From assembly GCF_023155275.1 (NCBI RefSeq), contig NZ_JALMUV010000015.1:1-64000 (forward strand): a DNA stretch of 64,000 nt, read 5' to 3'. The notes beneath the pieces were generated by a model that did not search any database, had not been told where the DNA came from, and worked only from the letters and a program-made list of their open reading frames with translations. The DNA is from Streptomyces rhizoryzae. GTDB taxonomy: Bacteria; Actinomycetota; Actinomycetes; Streptomycetales; Streptomycetaceae. The number at the start of each line of letters is the position of its first letter. The stretch's first letter is position 1. Position numbers and translations under genes: made by a program. This document shows, piece after piece, positions 41,040 through 49,771 of the stretch.

Positions 41040-41972
41040 ATGGCCCCCGTCCTCCGCCCGCTGTCCGCCACCACCTGGGCATGGGTCCAGGACTCCACGG
41101 ACTGGGGATTCAGCAATGCCGGCGTGATGTCCTCGCGCGGCGTATCGCTGCTCTTCGACACCCAGTTCACGCTGGACGCCACGCGCACCATGCTGCGGGA
41201 AATCGCCGCGGCCACCCCCGATTCCGTCATCGAGACGCTGGTCATCTCGCATCAGAACGGCGACCACACCTGGGGTAACCAGCTCCTGCCCGATGCCGAG
41301 ATCATCACCTCCGCGGCCTCCGCCGAACACCTCTGCCACGAGATCAGCCCGGAGCAGCTCACCCAGCTGTCCCACTCGCACGGCACGGACAGCATCAGCC
41401 GCTACGCCGCCGAACACTTCGGCAGGTTCGATTTCTCCGGCATCACCGTCACCCAACCCACCCGCACGTTCGCCGGGCGCCTGAAACTGACCGTGGGCGG
41501 CGTATCCGCCGAAGCCATCGACCTGGGGCCCGGACACAGCGCCGGCGATGTCGCGCTGTGGATTCCGGACGACGGCATCGTCTTCTCGGGTGACGTGCTT
41601 TTCGACGGCGGACACATGATTGTCTGGTCCGGTTCGCTGACCGCCTGCGTGGAATCCCTCGACACCCTGCTCGCCACCGGCGCCGAGACCTTCGTACCCG
41701 GCCACGGCGCGCTCATGGAAAGGGCGGACGTCGTTGCTTTCCGGTCCTATCTGACCGAGGTGGGGGCAACGGCCACGGCCTACGCCAAGGAGGGAATTCC
41801 GCTGCCCGACGCGGCGGCCCGGATCCAGGCGGAATTCTCCGGGAACCGCGCCCATCCCGAGCGTCTTTTCACCGCCACGGCGGGCGCCTACGCCGACGCC
41901 GGACGCGCCGAGCCGCTCCCCACCCTCGAACTGGTCAAGGGAATGGCCGACTTGGCGTACCCGGCGCCCTGA
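41040..41972 (+). CDS. Metallo-beta-lactamase-fold hydrolase with HxNxDH motif
   Basis: 310 residues. The MBL metal motif reads H71-Q-N73-G-D75-H76, i.e. Asn in place of the second His. The remaining metal ligands are present: His in GPGHSAGD, Asp in FSGDVLF, His in VPGHGAL. Asn at this place is a recurring variant in some MBL subfamilies with altered metal content. Substrate unknown. The 3' end overlaps a threefold 15-bp tandem repeat that repeats the stop codon. Confidence 0.82.
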   Translation: MAPVLRPLSATTWAWVQDSTDWGFSNAGVMSSRGVSLLFDTQFTLDATRTMLREIAAATPDSVIETLVISHQNGDHTWGNQLLPDAEIITSAASAEHLCHEISPEQLTQLSHSHGTDSISRYAAEHFGRFDFSGITVTQPTRTFAGRLKLTVGGVSAEAIDLGPGHSAGDVALWIPDDGIVFSGDVLFDGGHMIVWSGSLTACVESLDTLLATGAETFVPGHGALMERADVVAFRSYLTEVGATATAYAKEGIPLPDAAARIQAEFSGNRAHPERLFTATAGAYADAGRAEPLPTLELVKGMADLAYPAP

Positions 41973-42005
41973 CACCCGGCGCCCTGACACCCGGCGCCCT
42001 GACAC
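41961..42005 (+). repeat. Threefold 15-bp tandem repeat containing the stop codon
   Basis: CCGGCGCCCTGACAC occurs three times in direct succession. The MBL gene ends P-A-P-stop and the next units read H-P-A-P-stop twice more in the same frame. Confidence 0.95.
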
Positions 42006-42021
42006 CTGCCGCCCGGCAACC

Positions 42022-42080
42022 GGCCCCGGGCCCGGCCCCGCTCCCGGGCCCGTTCCGGGACCAGGGCCGGGCCCGGGGCC
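42022..42080. terminator. Very stable bidirectional terminator
   Basis: Perfect 17-bp arms (GGCCCCGGGCCCGGCCC at 42022-42038, complement at 42064-42080) with a 25-nt loop, between convergent MBL and M20 genes. Confidence 0.8.
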
Positions 42081-42104
42081 TCGCCGTCCCGCCTCGCCGT
42101 CCCG
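42079..42104. repeat. 13-bp tandem repeat beside the M20 stop codon
   Basis: CCTCGCCGTCCCG twice in tandem, with a degenerate third copy that includes the TAG stop of the M20 gene. Unit not a multiple of three. Confidence 0.8.
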
Positions 42105-42105
42105 C

Positions 42106-43206
42106 CTACGCGCCCCGGATCGCCTCCACCAGCCCGGCGATCAGGCCGGCCCGCTCGGCCATGGCGTCGATCACCAGGAACTCGTGATCGGCGTGGGCCC
42201 CGCCTCCGACCGCCCCCAGGCCGTCCAGGGTGGGGACCCCCAGCGCGGCCGTGAAATTGCCGTCACTGCCCCCGCCGACCGCCGCGCCCTCGATGCCCGG
42301 CAGCAGCCGCTGCGCCAGCGCGAAGAGCTCGGTCGACGCCGATTCCGGCATCGGCGGCCGCCCGACAGCACCCTCCACGGTGATCGACGCCCCGTCCAGA
42401 TGCGGGGTCAGCGCCGCGAACGCGGCCTCGACGCGGTCCTTCTCAGCGGCCGACTCGACCCGGACATCGACGATGACGGTCGCCTCCGCGGGGACGACAT
42501 TGTCCAGCGTCCCCGCCTGCGCCACGGTCGGCGTCACCGTCGTACCGATCCCGGGACGCCCGAGCGCCGCGAGGTGCACCACCTGGTGCGCCGCCTCGAC
42601 CAGGGCGTTGACCCCGGCCGCGGGCTCCAGTCCGGCGTGCGAGGCCCGGCCCGCGATCGAGACGCGGAACGTGCCGCAGCCCTTGCGTCCGGTCTTCAGG
42701 CCGCCGCCGTCGGCGGCACCCTCGACCACGAGCACCGCCCCGCAGGCCCGGGCCCGTTCCTCCAGCAGCGCCCGGGAGGCACGGGACCCCACCTCTTCGT
42801 CCGCGGTCACCAGGATCTCCACCCCGGACCGGTCGGCGAGCGTCGCCACCCCGTGCACGGCCTGGACCAGACCGCCCAGCATGTCGAAGACCCCGGGACC
42901 GGTCGCGTGCCCGCCCTCGACCCTGAACGGGCGGCGCGCCAAGGTGCCCAGCGGGAAGACCGTGTCATGGTGCCCGAGGATCAGTACCCGGGGATCGCCG
43001 CCGCCCGACCAGTGCACATGCGGCCCGGCCGCGCTCTCCACGAGGACGGCCTGCCCGCCGAGACGCTTCTCCAGCACGGCCGCCACGACCTTCGCCGAAG
43101 CCGTCAGGGCATCGAGATCGCGCGAGGGTGACTCGACCTCGACAAGCGCCTGGAGATCCTCCAGCATCGCGTCAACACTCACCGGGGCGGTCCTGTGCGT
43201 CGTCAT
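42106..43206 (-). CDS. M20 family metallopeptidase (carboxypeptidase G2-like)
   Basis: 366 residues. Metal ligands and catalytic residues of M20A: LGHHDTVFP (His, Asp), GPGVFDMLGG (bridging Asp), TADEEVGS (catalytic and metal Glu), VVEGAADG, and C-terminal GGAHADHEFL (His). A dimerisation lid domain sits between (VSIAGRASHAGLEPAAGVNALVEAA). Hydrolyses an amide, perhaps N-acyl or folate-type glutamate conjugates. Cytoplasmic, no signal peptide. The DUF6207 gene is 31 bp upstream on the same strand. Confidence 0.9.
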   Translation of the reverse strand: MTTHRTAPVSVDAMLEDLQALVEVESPSRDLDALTASAKVVAAVLEKRLGGQAVLVESAAGPHVHWSGGGDPRVLILGHHDTVFPLGTLARRPFRVEGGHATGPGVFDMLGGLVQAVHGVATLADRSGVEILVTADEEVGSRASRALLEERARACGAVLVVEGAADGGGLKTGRKGCGTFRVSIAGRASHAGLEPAAGVNALVEAAHQVVHLAALGRPGIGTTVTPTVAQAGTLDNVVPAEATVIVDVRVESAAEKDRVEAAFAALTPHLDGASITVEGAVGRPPMPESASTELFALAQRLLPGIEGAAVGGGSDGNFTAALGVPTLDGLGAVGGGAHADHEFLVIDAMAERAGLIAGLVEAIRGA

Positions 43207-43237
43207 GCCCCAAGGTTAACGGGCACGCATGTGCGAG

Positions 43238-43504
43238 CTACTTGCCGTGCGCACGGTCTCTCCGCCGCGGCGCGGGAAGCGGCTGGACGTCCTCGGTCGC
43301 GATCACCGGGTGGTGGCGCAGATCGAGGTAGGCGCGGACGGATACGCCGGGCCGGCCCGGCGTGTACCAGGGAGCCGAGGGGCCGCTGGAACGCCACAAG
43401 CGCCCCAGCTCGGCCGCGGCGCGGGTAGCGGTGGCTTCGTCGGCGGCGGTGACGTCGATGACGACCATGCCGGGCTCGCTGACATGTTCCTCGTGGATAT
43501 GCAC
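43238..43504 (-). CDS. DUF6207 family small protein
   Basis: 88 residues from a GTG without ribosome site (probably leaderless). The pattern HVSEPGMVVIDVTAADEATATRAAAELGRLW and GRPGVSVRAYLDLRHHP is characteristic of DUF6207, a Streptomyces-specific family of unknown function often found next to unrelated genes. Full length for the family. Confidence 0.8.
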   Translation of the reverse strand: MHIHEEHVSEPGMVVIDVTAADEATATRAAAELGRLWRSSGPSAPWYTPGRPGVSVRAYLDLRHHPVIATEDVQPLPAPRRRDRAHGK

Positions 43505-43753
43505 AGTTCTGTATGGCCCATTTCGCCCCGCGCTGTAAGGAGAAGCCCGCTCGATTCATTCGAAGGTGGGCATCCGGGGTCCGGAGTTGACCGTGGGGCG
43601 ACTGCGACGCCGCTTGTCCACGGTATCTCCGTGACCGCCCCGCCCGCCCCCGCTCTCACCAACTGGCCACGCAGCGCACCCTTACTTCCCCCGTGTGCGT
43701 GACGGCACGGCGTGTTGGTTGTATGACTGATGCCGCCGCGCCACCGTGAGGGC

Positions 43754-44260
43754 ATGCGCTTTCCCCTTCCTGCCCCGGCACTTGTGGCGTTACTGCTGCT
43801 GTCGTCGCTCACCGCCTGTACGACGGTCACGGCCGCCCGGCCCGCGTCGTCCGGCCCGGACCGCGGTCCGTCCCCTTCCCCCTCCGTGCCCGGCGGCAGG
43901 CCGTGGACCCGCGCCCAGCCCGAACGGGCCCCGCACCAGCAGCTGGTGACGGCCCCGCACGGGCACGCCCCCGCCGGGCCCACCTCGTCACACCCCCACC
44001 GGCCCGGCACTGCCGTGCACCCGCCCACCCAGCACCGGCCCGCACCGCACCGGCCCGCGCCGCACCCGCGTCCGGACCGGCCGACCCACCGCGCGGCCGC
44101 TCCCCGGCCGCCCCGTACCGCAGGAGTCCGGCAGCCGCGTCCCACCGCCGGCCTGCCCCGGCCCGCGTCGAGCGTGGACCCGCGCCTCATCTGCCGGATG
44201 GCGTCCGGAAAGGTCCGGGGCGACCTACTGGCGCTCTGCCGCCGCATGTTCGGCCGCTGA
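43754..44260 (+). CDS. Pro/His-rich lipoprotein
   Basis: 168 residues. Signal peptide with lipobox LTAC (Cys26). The region 30-140 is low-complexity Pro, His, Arg, Ala with PAPHRPAPHPRPDRP-like repeats, probably unstructured in the cell wall. A 25-residue end (VDPRLICRMASGKVRGDLLALCRRMFGR) has two Cys and looks folded. Start at MRFPLP after GTGAGGG. A TATGAC box at 43721 may be the promoter. Possible metal or wall-binding stalk; no family known. Confidence 0.65.
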   Translation: MRFPLPAPALVALLLLSSLTACTTVTAARPASSGPDRGPSPSPSVPGGRPWTRAQPERAPHQQLVTAPHGHAPAGPTSSHPHRPGTAVHPPTQHRPAPHRPAPHPRPDRPTHRAAAPRPPRTAGVRQPRPTAGLPRPASSVDPRLICRMASGKVRGDLLALCRRMFGR

Positions 44261-44295
44261 CCGCCGAGCGCTGACCGCTGACCGCCGAGCGCTGA
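44254..44295 (+). repeat. 21-bp tandem duplication containing the stop codon
   Basis: A 21-bp unit (44254-44274, starting CCGCTGACCG) is followed by an exact second copy (44275-44295). The lipoprotein's final Arg and TGA recur in frame seven codons later. Confidence 0.95.
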
Positions 44296-44453
44296 CCCGT
44301 CGGCCCGGCCGTGCGGTCCTCGGCGGGAGCCGGCAAGCGCCAGGCCGGCAGGCCGCCCGGTCGCCCATCCGGAATGGATCTCCTGCACCCGTGGTTGACG
44401 CAGAGGAACCGCTGAACTCCAGCAGCCCACTCAGCCAAGGGAGTTGCTTCCCC

Positions 44454-44942
44454 ATGATCGAGCACACCGACCTCGCGTACGGCCCCGCCTCCCGCAACCG
44501 CCTGGACGAGACCGGGGACCCGTCCGCCGACGGCGCGCTGGCCGCGCTGGAGTCGTTCTACTACGCACTGAACCACCGCGATATCACAGCGCTGCGCGCC
44601 GATTGGACCTCCGACCCACTGGCCCAGCTGAACAATCCCGTCGGCGGCATCCTGCGCGGCGGCGACCTGATCGCCGACCTCTACGAAAAGATCTTCGCCG
44701 GCTCGCTGAACGTCACCGTCACCTTCGGCGACGTCGTCGCGTACGTGGGCGAACGGCACGCCGTCTTCGCGGGCCGGGAGCGGGGCCACTACGTCGCTCC
44801 GGACGGCGGCCGGGTCCCCCTGGAGATCCGCACCAGCCGCTACTTCCGCTACGAGGACGGGCGCTGGAGCCAATACCACCACCACGGGAGCATCGACGAC
44901 CCCGACGCGCTGCGCGCCTACCAACGGGCCGTGCGGGGCTGA
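44454..44942 (+). CDS. SnoaL-like (NTF2-fold) protein
   Basis: 162 residues; ATG 10 nt after AAGGGAG. NTF2-like cone fold: ALAALESFYYALNHRDITALRADWTSDPLAQLNNPVGGILRGGDLIADLYEKIFAG, then VTFGDVVAYVGERHAVFAGRERGHYV and TSRYFRYEDGRWSQYHHHGSIDDP. Related proteins are isomerases, cyclases or stress proteins of the DUF4440/SnoaL_3 type. No polyketide genes adjoin, so a small-molecule binding or isomerase role is only inferred. The stop codon sits in the loop of a terminator. Confidence 0.8.
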   Translation: MIEHTDLAYGPASRNRLDETGDPSADGALAALESFYYALNHRDITALRADWTSDPLAQLNNPVGGILRGGDLIADLYEKIFAGSLNVTVTFGDVVAYVGERHAVFAGRERGHYVAPDGGRVPLEIRTSRYFRYEDGRWSQYHHHGSIDDPDALRAYQRAVRG

Positions 44943-44955
44943 CGCCGCACGGCCC
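44926..44955. terminator. Terminator overlapping the SnoaL stop codon
   Basis: GGGCCGTGCGG / CCGCACGGCCC, 11-bp perfect stem whose 8-nt loop holds the TGA stop; also faces the convergent oxidoreductase gene. Confidence 0.75.
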
Positions 44956-44973
44956 GCGGCCCGCGGACGCGCC

Positions 44974-45879
44974 TCAGAACGTCAGGGCGATCTTCCCGGT
45001 CAGGCCGCCCCGCCGGAAGTGCTCATGGGCGGCGCGGGCCTCCCCGATGCCGTAAGCGGACTCCATCCGCAACCGCACGGCGCCACGGTCGACGAGCCCG
45101 GCCAGTTCGGCCAACCCGGCGCCGTCCTCCCGCACTTGGTGGACGGTGGTCCGCACACCCCGTGCGGACAGGTCGGGCACCGGACCGGCCTGGGTGGCGA
45201 TCGACGCGTACCGGCCGCCGTCCACCACCGCCTCGGTCAGAAACGCCCCGTAGGTGTCGAAGACCGCGTCGTAGCCGCGCTCCCGCACCGCGGCAGGGTC
45301 GGTGACGACGCGGTCGGCACCGTGCGCGCGGGCGAAGGCGGTCTGGGCGTCCCGGGACACCAGCGCATCGACCTCGACACCGTGTGCACGCGCTATCTGG
45401 AGCGCCAGGCCGCCGACCGCGCCCGCGGCCCCGGTGATGAGCAGCCGCTCCCCGGCGGACAGCGCGAGCCAGTCCAGGGTCTGCACGGCGGTCAGCCCGG
45501 GCAGCGGCAAGGTGGCCGCCTCCACCGGGCCGACCGACTGCGGAGCGACGGCCACCGCCTGCGCCGGAAGCGCGACCAGTTCGGCCCAGGTCCCGCGGCC
45601 CGAGCTGAGCTGGTGGGACATCGCGATGACGCGCTCCCCCGCGCGCAGCCCGCTGTCGCCCCCGTCGACCACCACCCCGGACAGGTCCCAGCCGAGCGTC
45701 ATCGGCAGCGGCGGCGTGCCCTCACCGATGGCCCCCTCCCGCGTCTTGTCGTCCACCGGATTGATGCTCGTCGCAACGGACCGGACCACCACCTCCCCCG
45801 TCCCCGACTCGGGCGGGCCGACGTCGACGAGGCGGAGAACATCGGGTGTGCCGAAGCGATCGATCTGTATGGCGCGCAC
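44974..45879 (-). CDS. NADP-dependent quinone oxidoreductase-like (zinc-free MDR)
   Basis: 301 residues from GTG with AAGGA 6 nt upstream. MDR superfamily: N-terminal GroES-like domain (MRAIQIDRFGTPDVLRLVDVGPP, GWDLSGVVVDGG), Rossmann motif LLITGAAGAVGGLALQIARAHG, and C-terminal HEHFRRGGLTGKIALTF. No structural or catalytic zinc cysteines, so it belongs with NADPH:quinone reductases/enoyl reductases. Acts in the cytoplasm; substrate unknown. Confidence 0.88.
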   Translation of the reverse strand: MRAIQIDRFGTPDVLRLVDVGPPESGTGEVVVRSVATSINPVDDKTREGAIGEGTPPLPMTLGWDLSGVVVDGGDSGLRAGERVIAMSHQLSSGRGTWAELVALPAQAVAVAPQSVGPVEAATLPLPGLTAVQTLDWLALSAGERLLITGAAGAVGGLALQIARAHGVEVDALVSRDAQTAFARAHGADRVVTDPAAVRERGYDAVFDTYGAFLTEAVVDGGRYASIATQAGPVPDLSARGVRTTVHQVREDGAGLAELAGLVDRGAVRLRMESAYGIGEARAAHEHFRRGGLTGKIALTF

Positions 45880-46044
45880 GGAAAGTCCTTCACACGACTG
45901 CTGCTGACGGATACGCCAACCTGCCCGGGAAACACGGCATTCCCCGCACGCTCCCCAGGCGCATCACCCGGCCCCGCCACCCGCCGCCGACCAAGAACGC
46001 CGCACGCCGGGCAGCCGCCCCACACCGAGCGGGAAAGCCGTGGG

Positions 46045-46512
46045 CTAGTGGGCGGTGCCGCCGGTGTTCCGCACCATCCGCTGGAGGACCTTCAGGGTCG
46101 TGACGTAGTCGGCGTCGTCGATGCCCCGGTGGATGCGGTCCCGGATCGCCGGGGCGTGCTGCTTGAGCCGGAGCCGCGCGGCTTCCCCTTCCTCGGTGAG
46201 CCACAGCCGCCCCTCGCCGTCGCGGGACAGCCAACCCCGCTTCAGCAGGACCTCCGCCTCGGCCCGCAGATCGTCCTCCGGGCGGAGGTAGGTGCGCATC
46301 GCTTCGTGGAGTTCCGGGATCGTCATACCGTGCCCGTCCGGCGAGAGGTCGTGCTTCGAGAGGTTGCGGAGCAGCCAGAACTGCGGCTGGGTGAAGCCGT
46401 GTTCCGCCTGCTGGGCGCGGGTGAAGGCGATGAGGGCCTCGTAGGCCACACCGGTCCAGTACGCGGCCGGCTGCCTGGCGAGCTCGGCGTCGGAGAAGTG
46501 CTGGGTCGTCAT
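46045..46512 (-). CDS. MarR-like winged-helix regulator
   Basis: 155 residues, GGAGG upstream of ATG. Helical N-terminus (AYWTGVAYEALIAFTRAQQAEHGFTQPQFWLLRNLSKHD), winged helix (MTIPELHEAMRTYLRPEDDLRAEAEVLLKRGWLSRDGEGRLWLTEEGEAARLRLK) and C-terminal dimer helix. A strong MerR-type promoter with a 19-bp spacer precedes it, so an unlinked MerR protein probably activates this regulator. Divergent from a GNAT gene. Confidence 0.82.
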   Translation of the reverse strand: MTTQHFSDAELARQPAAYWTGVAYEALIAFTRAQQAEHGFTQPQFWLLRNLSKHDLSPDGHGMTIPELHEAMRTYLRPEDDLRAEAEVLLKRGWLSRDGEGRLWLTEEGEAARLRLKQHAPAIRDRIHRGIDDADYVTTLKVLQRMVRNTGGTAH

Positions 46513-46551
46513 GGGGGTGCCTGCCTCCTGTGAATGATCAGTGGTGCGCCC

Positions 46552-46582
46552 ACGCTAGAAACTGAAGTGAGGTTGAGGTCAA
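46552..46582 (-). promoter_or_regulatory. MerR-type promoter with 19-bp spacer upstream of MarR gene
   Basis: On the minus strand TTGACC (46582-46577) and TAGCGT (46557-46552) are 19 bp apart, and the spacer holds CTCAA-CCTCAC-TTCAG, close to the TTGACCTCAA...TTGAGG motif bound by actinobacterial MerR activators. Confidence 0.7.
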
Positions 46583-46670
46583 GGCCGGGCGGTGGGCTGC
46601 CCCCGCGCCCGTAAGATCGTGGCGCGTCCCGAGTGCAGGCCCGAGCGGAGCAGAAGGGCGGACGAGCGCC

Positions 46671-47138
46671 GTGAAGATCGAGTTGGACGACCTTTCCGGA
46701 CCGGAGATCGCCGCGTTCCTCCAGGAGCACGTGGACCAGATGCGGGCCATCTCCCCGCCGGAGAGCAAGCATGCCCTCGATCTCGACGCCCTCCGCCGGC
46801 CGGAGATCGCGTTCTGGACGGTGCGGGACGGCGACCGCCTGGTGGGCTGTGGTGCGCTCAAGCGACTGGACGCCGGCCATGCCGAACTCAAGTCGATGCG
46901 CACCGCCCCCGCACGCACGCGCAGCGGTATCGCCTCCCTGCTGCTGGAGCACCTCATCGCCGAGGCGACGCGCCGGGGGTTCGCGCGGCTGAGCCTGGAG
47001 ACGGGCGCGGCGGACTTCTTCCTGCCCGCCAGGCGGCTGTACGAGAAGTTCGGGTTCGTGCGCTGCGAGCCCTTCGCGGACTACCGGCCCGATCCGCACA
47101 GCACCTTCATGACGAAGGTCCTGCGGCGGGCCGAGTGA
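46671..47138 (+). CDS. GNAT acetyltransferase
   Basis: 155 residues from GTG. DRLVGCGALKRLDAGHAELKSMRTAPARTRSGIASLLLEHLIAEATRRGFARLSLETGAADFFLPARRLYEKFGFVRCEPFADYRPDPHSTFMTKVL shows the complete acetyl-CoA fold of the YjdJ/PhnO-like putative acetyltransferase group. Substrate unknown. Divergent from the MarR gene, so possibly regulated by it. Confidence 0.88.
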   Translation: MKIELDDLSGPEIAAFLQEHVDQMRAISPPESKHALDLDALRRPEIAFWTVRDGDRLVGCGALKRLDAGHAELKSMRTAPARTRSGIASLLLEHLIAEATRRGFARLSLETGAADFFLPARRLYEKFGFVRCEPFADYRPDPHSTFMTKVLRRAE

Positions 47139-47384
47139 GGTAGTCCGGAAGCTGTCCATGGGGAGGGGGTGGGCGGCAGGCGGTTCACCTGAACGGTCCC
47201 TGCCCGCGGCCTCGTGCAGCCGGGAGAGCGATCAGGGCATGCCCGAAACGTCCGATAGATCGTATGTGGCGGAGTGCTCCGCTATGTAAGGTCTGGTGAG
47301 GTTTGCCGTGACCGGCGACCGGCTACACACGAATCGCGGCGACGCGCCCGAAGGCATCGCCGGCCACTGTGTTCCGGAGGGGAC

Positions 47385-49103
47385 GTGTCGCAACTGGACC
47401 AGACCCGGCGTCGCGAACCGCTGGACGCCTCCGGCAATCCGCGCGTCCACATGGGCCGCAAGATCAGAAAGTATGTGACCACCACCGATCACAAGGTGAT
47501 CGGGAACATGTACCTGGTCACCTCCTTCTGCTTCTTCCTGTTCGCCGGGGTGCTGGCGATGCTGATGCGGGCCGAGCTGGCCCGGCCCGGCCTTCAGTTC
47601 TTCAGCAACGAGCAGTACAACCAGCTCTTCACCATCCACGGCACGGTGATGATGCTGCTCTTCGCCACCCCGACCTTCGCCGGCTTCGCCAACGCCGTGA
47701 TGCCCCTCCAGATCGGCGCGCCCGATGTGGCGTTCCCCCGGCTCAACGCCCTCACCTACTGGCTGTTCCTCTTCGGCGGCCTGATGGTGGTGTCCGGGAT
47801 CGTCGTCCCCGGTGGCGCGGCCTCGTTCGGCTGGTTCGCCTACGCGCCCCTGAACAGCGCCCTCCACACGCCCGGCGCCGGCGGCGACCTGTGGGCTGCG
47901 GGGCTGGTCGTCGCCGGCCTGAGCACCACGCTGGGCTCGGTGAACTTCATCGCCACCATCATCACGCTGCGCGCGCCCGGCATGACGATGTTCCGGATGC
48001 CGATCTTCACCTGGAACATCCTCTTCACCTCCATCCTGGCGCTGCTCGCCTTCCCCGTGCTGACCGCCGCCCTGCTCGCGCTGCTCGCGGACCGCCGCTT
48101 CGGCGCGCACGTCTACGACCCGGCCTTCGGCGGCGCACTGCTGTGGCAGCACCTGTTCTGGTTCTTCGGCCACCCGGAGGTCTATATCGTCGCCCTGCCG
48201 TTCTTCGGCGTGGTCACCGAGATCGTCCCGGTATTCAGCCGCAAACCGGCCTTCGGTTACGTCGGAATGGTCGGTGCGACGATCGCCATCACCATGCTGT
48301 CGGCCACCGTCTGGGCGCACCACATGTTCGCCACGGGCGGGGTGCTGCTGCCGTTCTTCTCCCTCATGTCGTTCCTCATCGCGGCACCGACCGGGGTGAA
48401 GTTCTTCAACTGGATCGGGACGATGTGGCGGGGCAGCCTGTCGTTCGAAACGCCGATGCTCTGGGCGATCGGGTTCATGGTGACGTTCCTCCTCGGCGGG
48501 CTCAGCGGAGTGCTGATCGCGTCGCCGCCGATGGACTTCCACTTCACCGACAGCTACTTCATCGTCGCCCATCTGCACTACGTGCTGTTCGGCACCATCG
48601 TCTTCGCGACCTTCGGCGGCTTCTACTTCTGGTGGCCGAAATGGACCGGGCGGCGGCTCGACGAAAAGGTGGGGAAGATCCACTTCTGGTCGCTGTTCAT
48701 CGGCTTCCAGACCACCTTCCTCGTCCAGCACTGGCTGGGGGAGAGCGGTATGCCGCGGCGCTACGCCGACTATCTGGAAGCCGACGGGTTCACCGTCCTC
48801 AACAGCATTTCCTCGGGCGGTGCGTTCCTCCTCGGGCTGTCCACCTTCGCGTTCCTCTACAACGTCTGGAAGACCGCCCGCTACGCGCCCAAGGTGGACG
48901 TCGACGACCCGTGGGGATTCGGCCGGTCCCTGGAATGGGCCACGTCCTGCCCGCCGCCCCGGCACAACTTCGAGGCGCTGCCGCGCATCCGTTCCGACTC
49001 CCCGGCCTTCGACCTGCACCACCCGCAGTTCCTGGAACTGCCGGCGGGGGAACGCGGCGCCACCGAACCGACCCCCGACACCCTCGGAGAACAGAGCTCA
49101 TGA
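47385..49103 (+). CDS. ctaD: Cytochrome c oxidase subunit I (accessory copy)
   Basis: 572 residues from a GTG 4 nt after GGAGGGG. Twelve membrane segments with all cofactor residues: haem a ligands in TIHGTVMM and HLHYVLFG, CuB ligands in FFGHPEVY and WAHHMFATG. It is the catalytic subunit of the aa3 oxidase reducing oxygen to water. Normally ctaD follows ctaC and lies near ctaE and qcrCAB; here only ctaF follows and none of the others is present, so this should be a paralogue that uses partners encoded elsewhere or an alternative isoform. Confidence 0.92.
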   Translation: MSQLDQTRRREPLDASGNPRVHMGRKIRKYVTTTDHKVIGNMYLVTSFCFFLFAGVLAMLMRAELARPGLQFFSNEQYNQLFTIHGTVMMLLFATPTFAGFANAVMPLQIGAPDVAFPRLNALTYWLFLFGGLMVVSGIVVPGGAASFGWFAYAPLNSALHTPGAGGDLWAAGLVVAGLSTTLGSVNFIATIITLRAPGMTMFRMPIFTWNILFTSILALLAFPVLTAALLALLADRRFGAHVYDPAFGGALLWQHLFWFFGHPEVYIVALPFFGVVTEIVPVFSRKPAFGYVGMVGATIAITMLSATVWAHHMFATGGVLLPFFSLMSFLIAAPTGVKFFNWIGTMWRGSLSFETPMLWAIGFMVTFLLGGLSGVLIASPPMDFHFTDSYFIVAHLHYVLFGTIVFATFGGFYFWWPKWTGRRLDEKVGKIHFWSLFIGFQTTFLVQHWLGESGMPRRYADYLEADGFTVLNSISSGGAFLLGLSTFAFLYNVWKTARYAPKVDVDDPWGFGRSLEWATSCPPPRHNFEALPRIRSDSPAFDLHHPQFLELPAGERGATEPTPDTLGEQSS

Positions 49104-49489
49104 AAGCGGAGGCACTTCTCTTCGCGGGCGTCGCCGCGTTCTTCTTCATCACCGACGCCTTCTACATCTGGCTGGCCCGGGAACCGGCCGGCATCGCCGC
49201 CCTCGCCGTTTCCTTCGCCATGGCCGCGGTGATCTCCTTCTTCTGCGCCATGAACTACCGCCGCAAGGGCCAACGGCCCGAGGACCGCGGGGATTCGAAG
49301 ATCCACGAGCGCGCCGGAACGGTCGACTTCTTCCCGCCGGAGAGCCGCTACCCGGTCCTGGTGGGCCTCGGTGTGGCGCTCCTCGCCCTCGGCCTGGTCT
49401 ACGGGCTGTGGGTCTTCCTCATCGGCATCGGGGTCACCGGCCTGTCGGTCTTCGGCATGGTCTTCCAGTACGTGGACCGGGATGTCTGA
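49100..49489 (+). CDS. ctaF: Cytochrome c oxidase subunit IV, actinobacterial type
   Basis: 129 residues; ATG overlaps the ctaD stop codon (ATGA). Four hydrophobic segments ([84 protein letters not shown]) and the loop [24 protein letters not shown], which is the CtaF hallmark. Small structural subunit of the aa3 oxidase, translationally coupled to subunit I. Confidence 0.9.
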   Translation: MKAEALLFAGVAAFFFITDAFYIWLAREPAGIAALAVSFAMAAVISFFCAMNYRRKGQRPEDRGDSKIHERAGTVDFFPPESRYPVLVGLGVALLALGLVYGLWVFLIGIGVTGLSVFGMVFQYVDRDV

Positions 49490-49529
49490 GGGCCGGTGGC
49501 GTTCGGCCTGAGCCGGCCTGGTCGAGCTC

Positions 49530-49748
49530 TTGATCGTCGCCGCGGAGCTGTCTCAACCTGTCGACCCGGACGACGGACGCCAGGTCCGGCTGCTCGGCCG
49601 CGAAGGCGACCAGCCGGAACGCGAAGGGTGCAGGTCCGCTTTCGCCGCACACGCTGCCGCGCTGCGCGCGCCGTTGGCGTGTTACCTCACCCCGGTGCAC
49701 ACCAGCAGCGGTTCGATGACGTTCACCTTCTACGCCCACTCGAGCTGA
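49530..49748 (+). CDS. Doubtful small ORF or gene remnant
   Basis: 72 codons from a TTG: IVAAELSQPVDPDDGRQVRLLGREGDQPERE then PLACYLTPVHTSSGSMTFTFYAHSS. The composition is protein-like, but no ribosome site is visible and an in-frame stop precedes it by 21 nt. It fills the gap between the convergent ctaF and qcrB genes. It may be a fragment of a lost gene. Confidence 0.3.
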   Translation: MIVAAELSQPVDPDDGRQVRLLGREGDQPEREGCRSAFAAHAAALRAPLACYLTPVHTSSGSMTFTFYAHSS

Positions 49749-49771
49749 TCACGCCTCCTCGGCGTTCCCGC

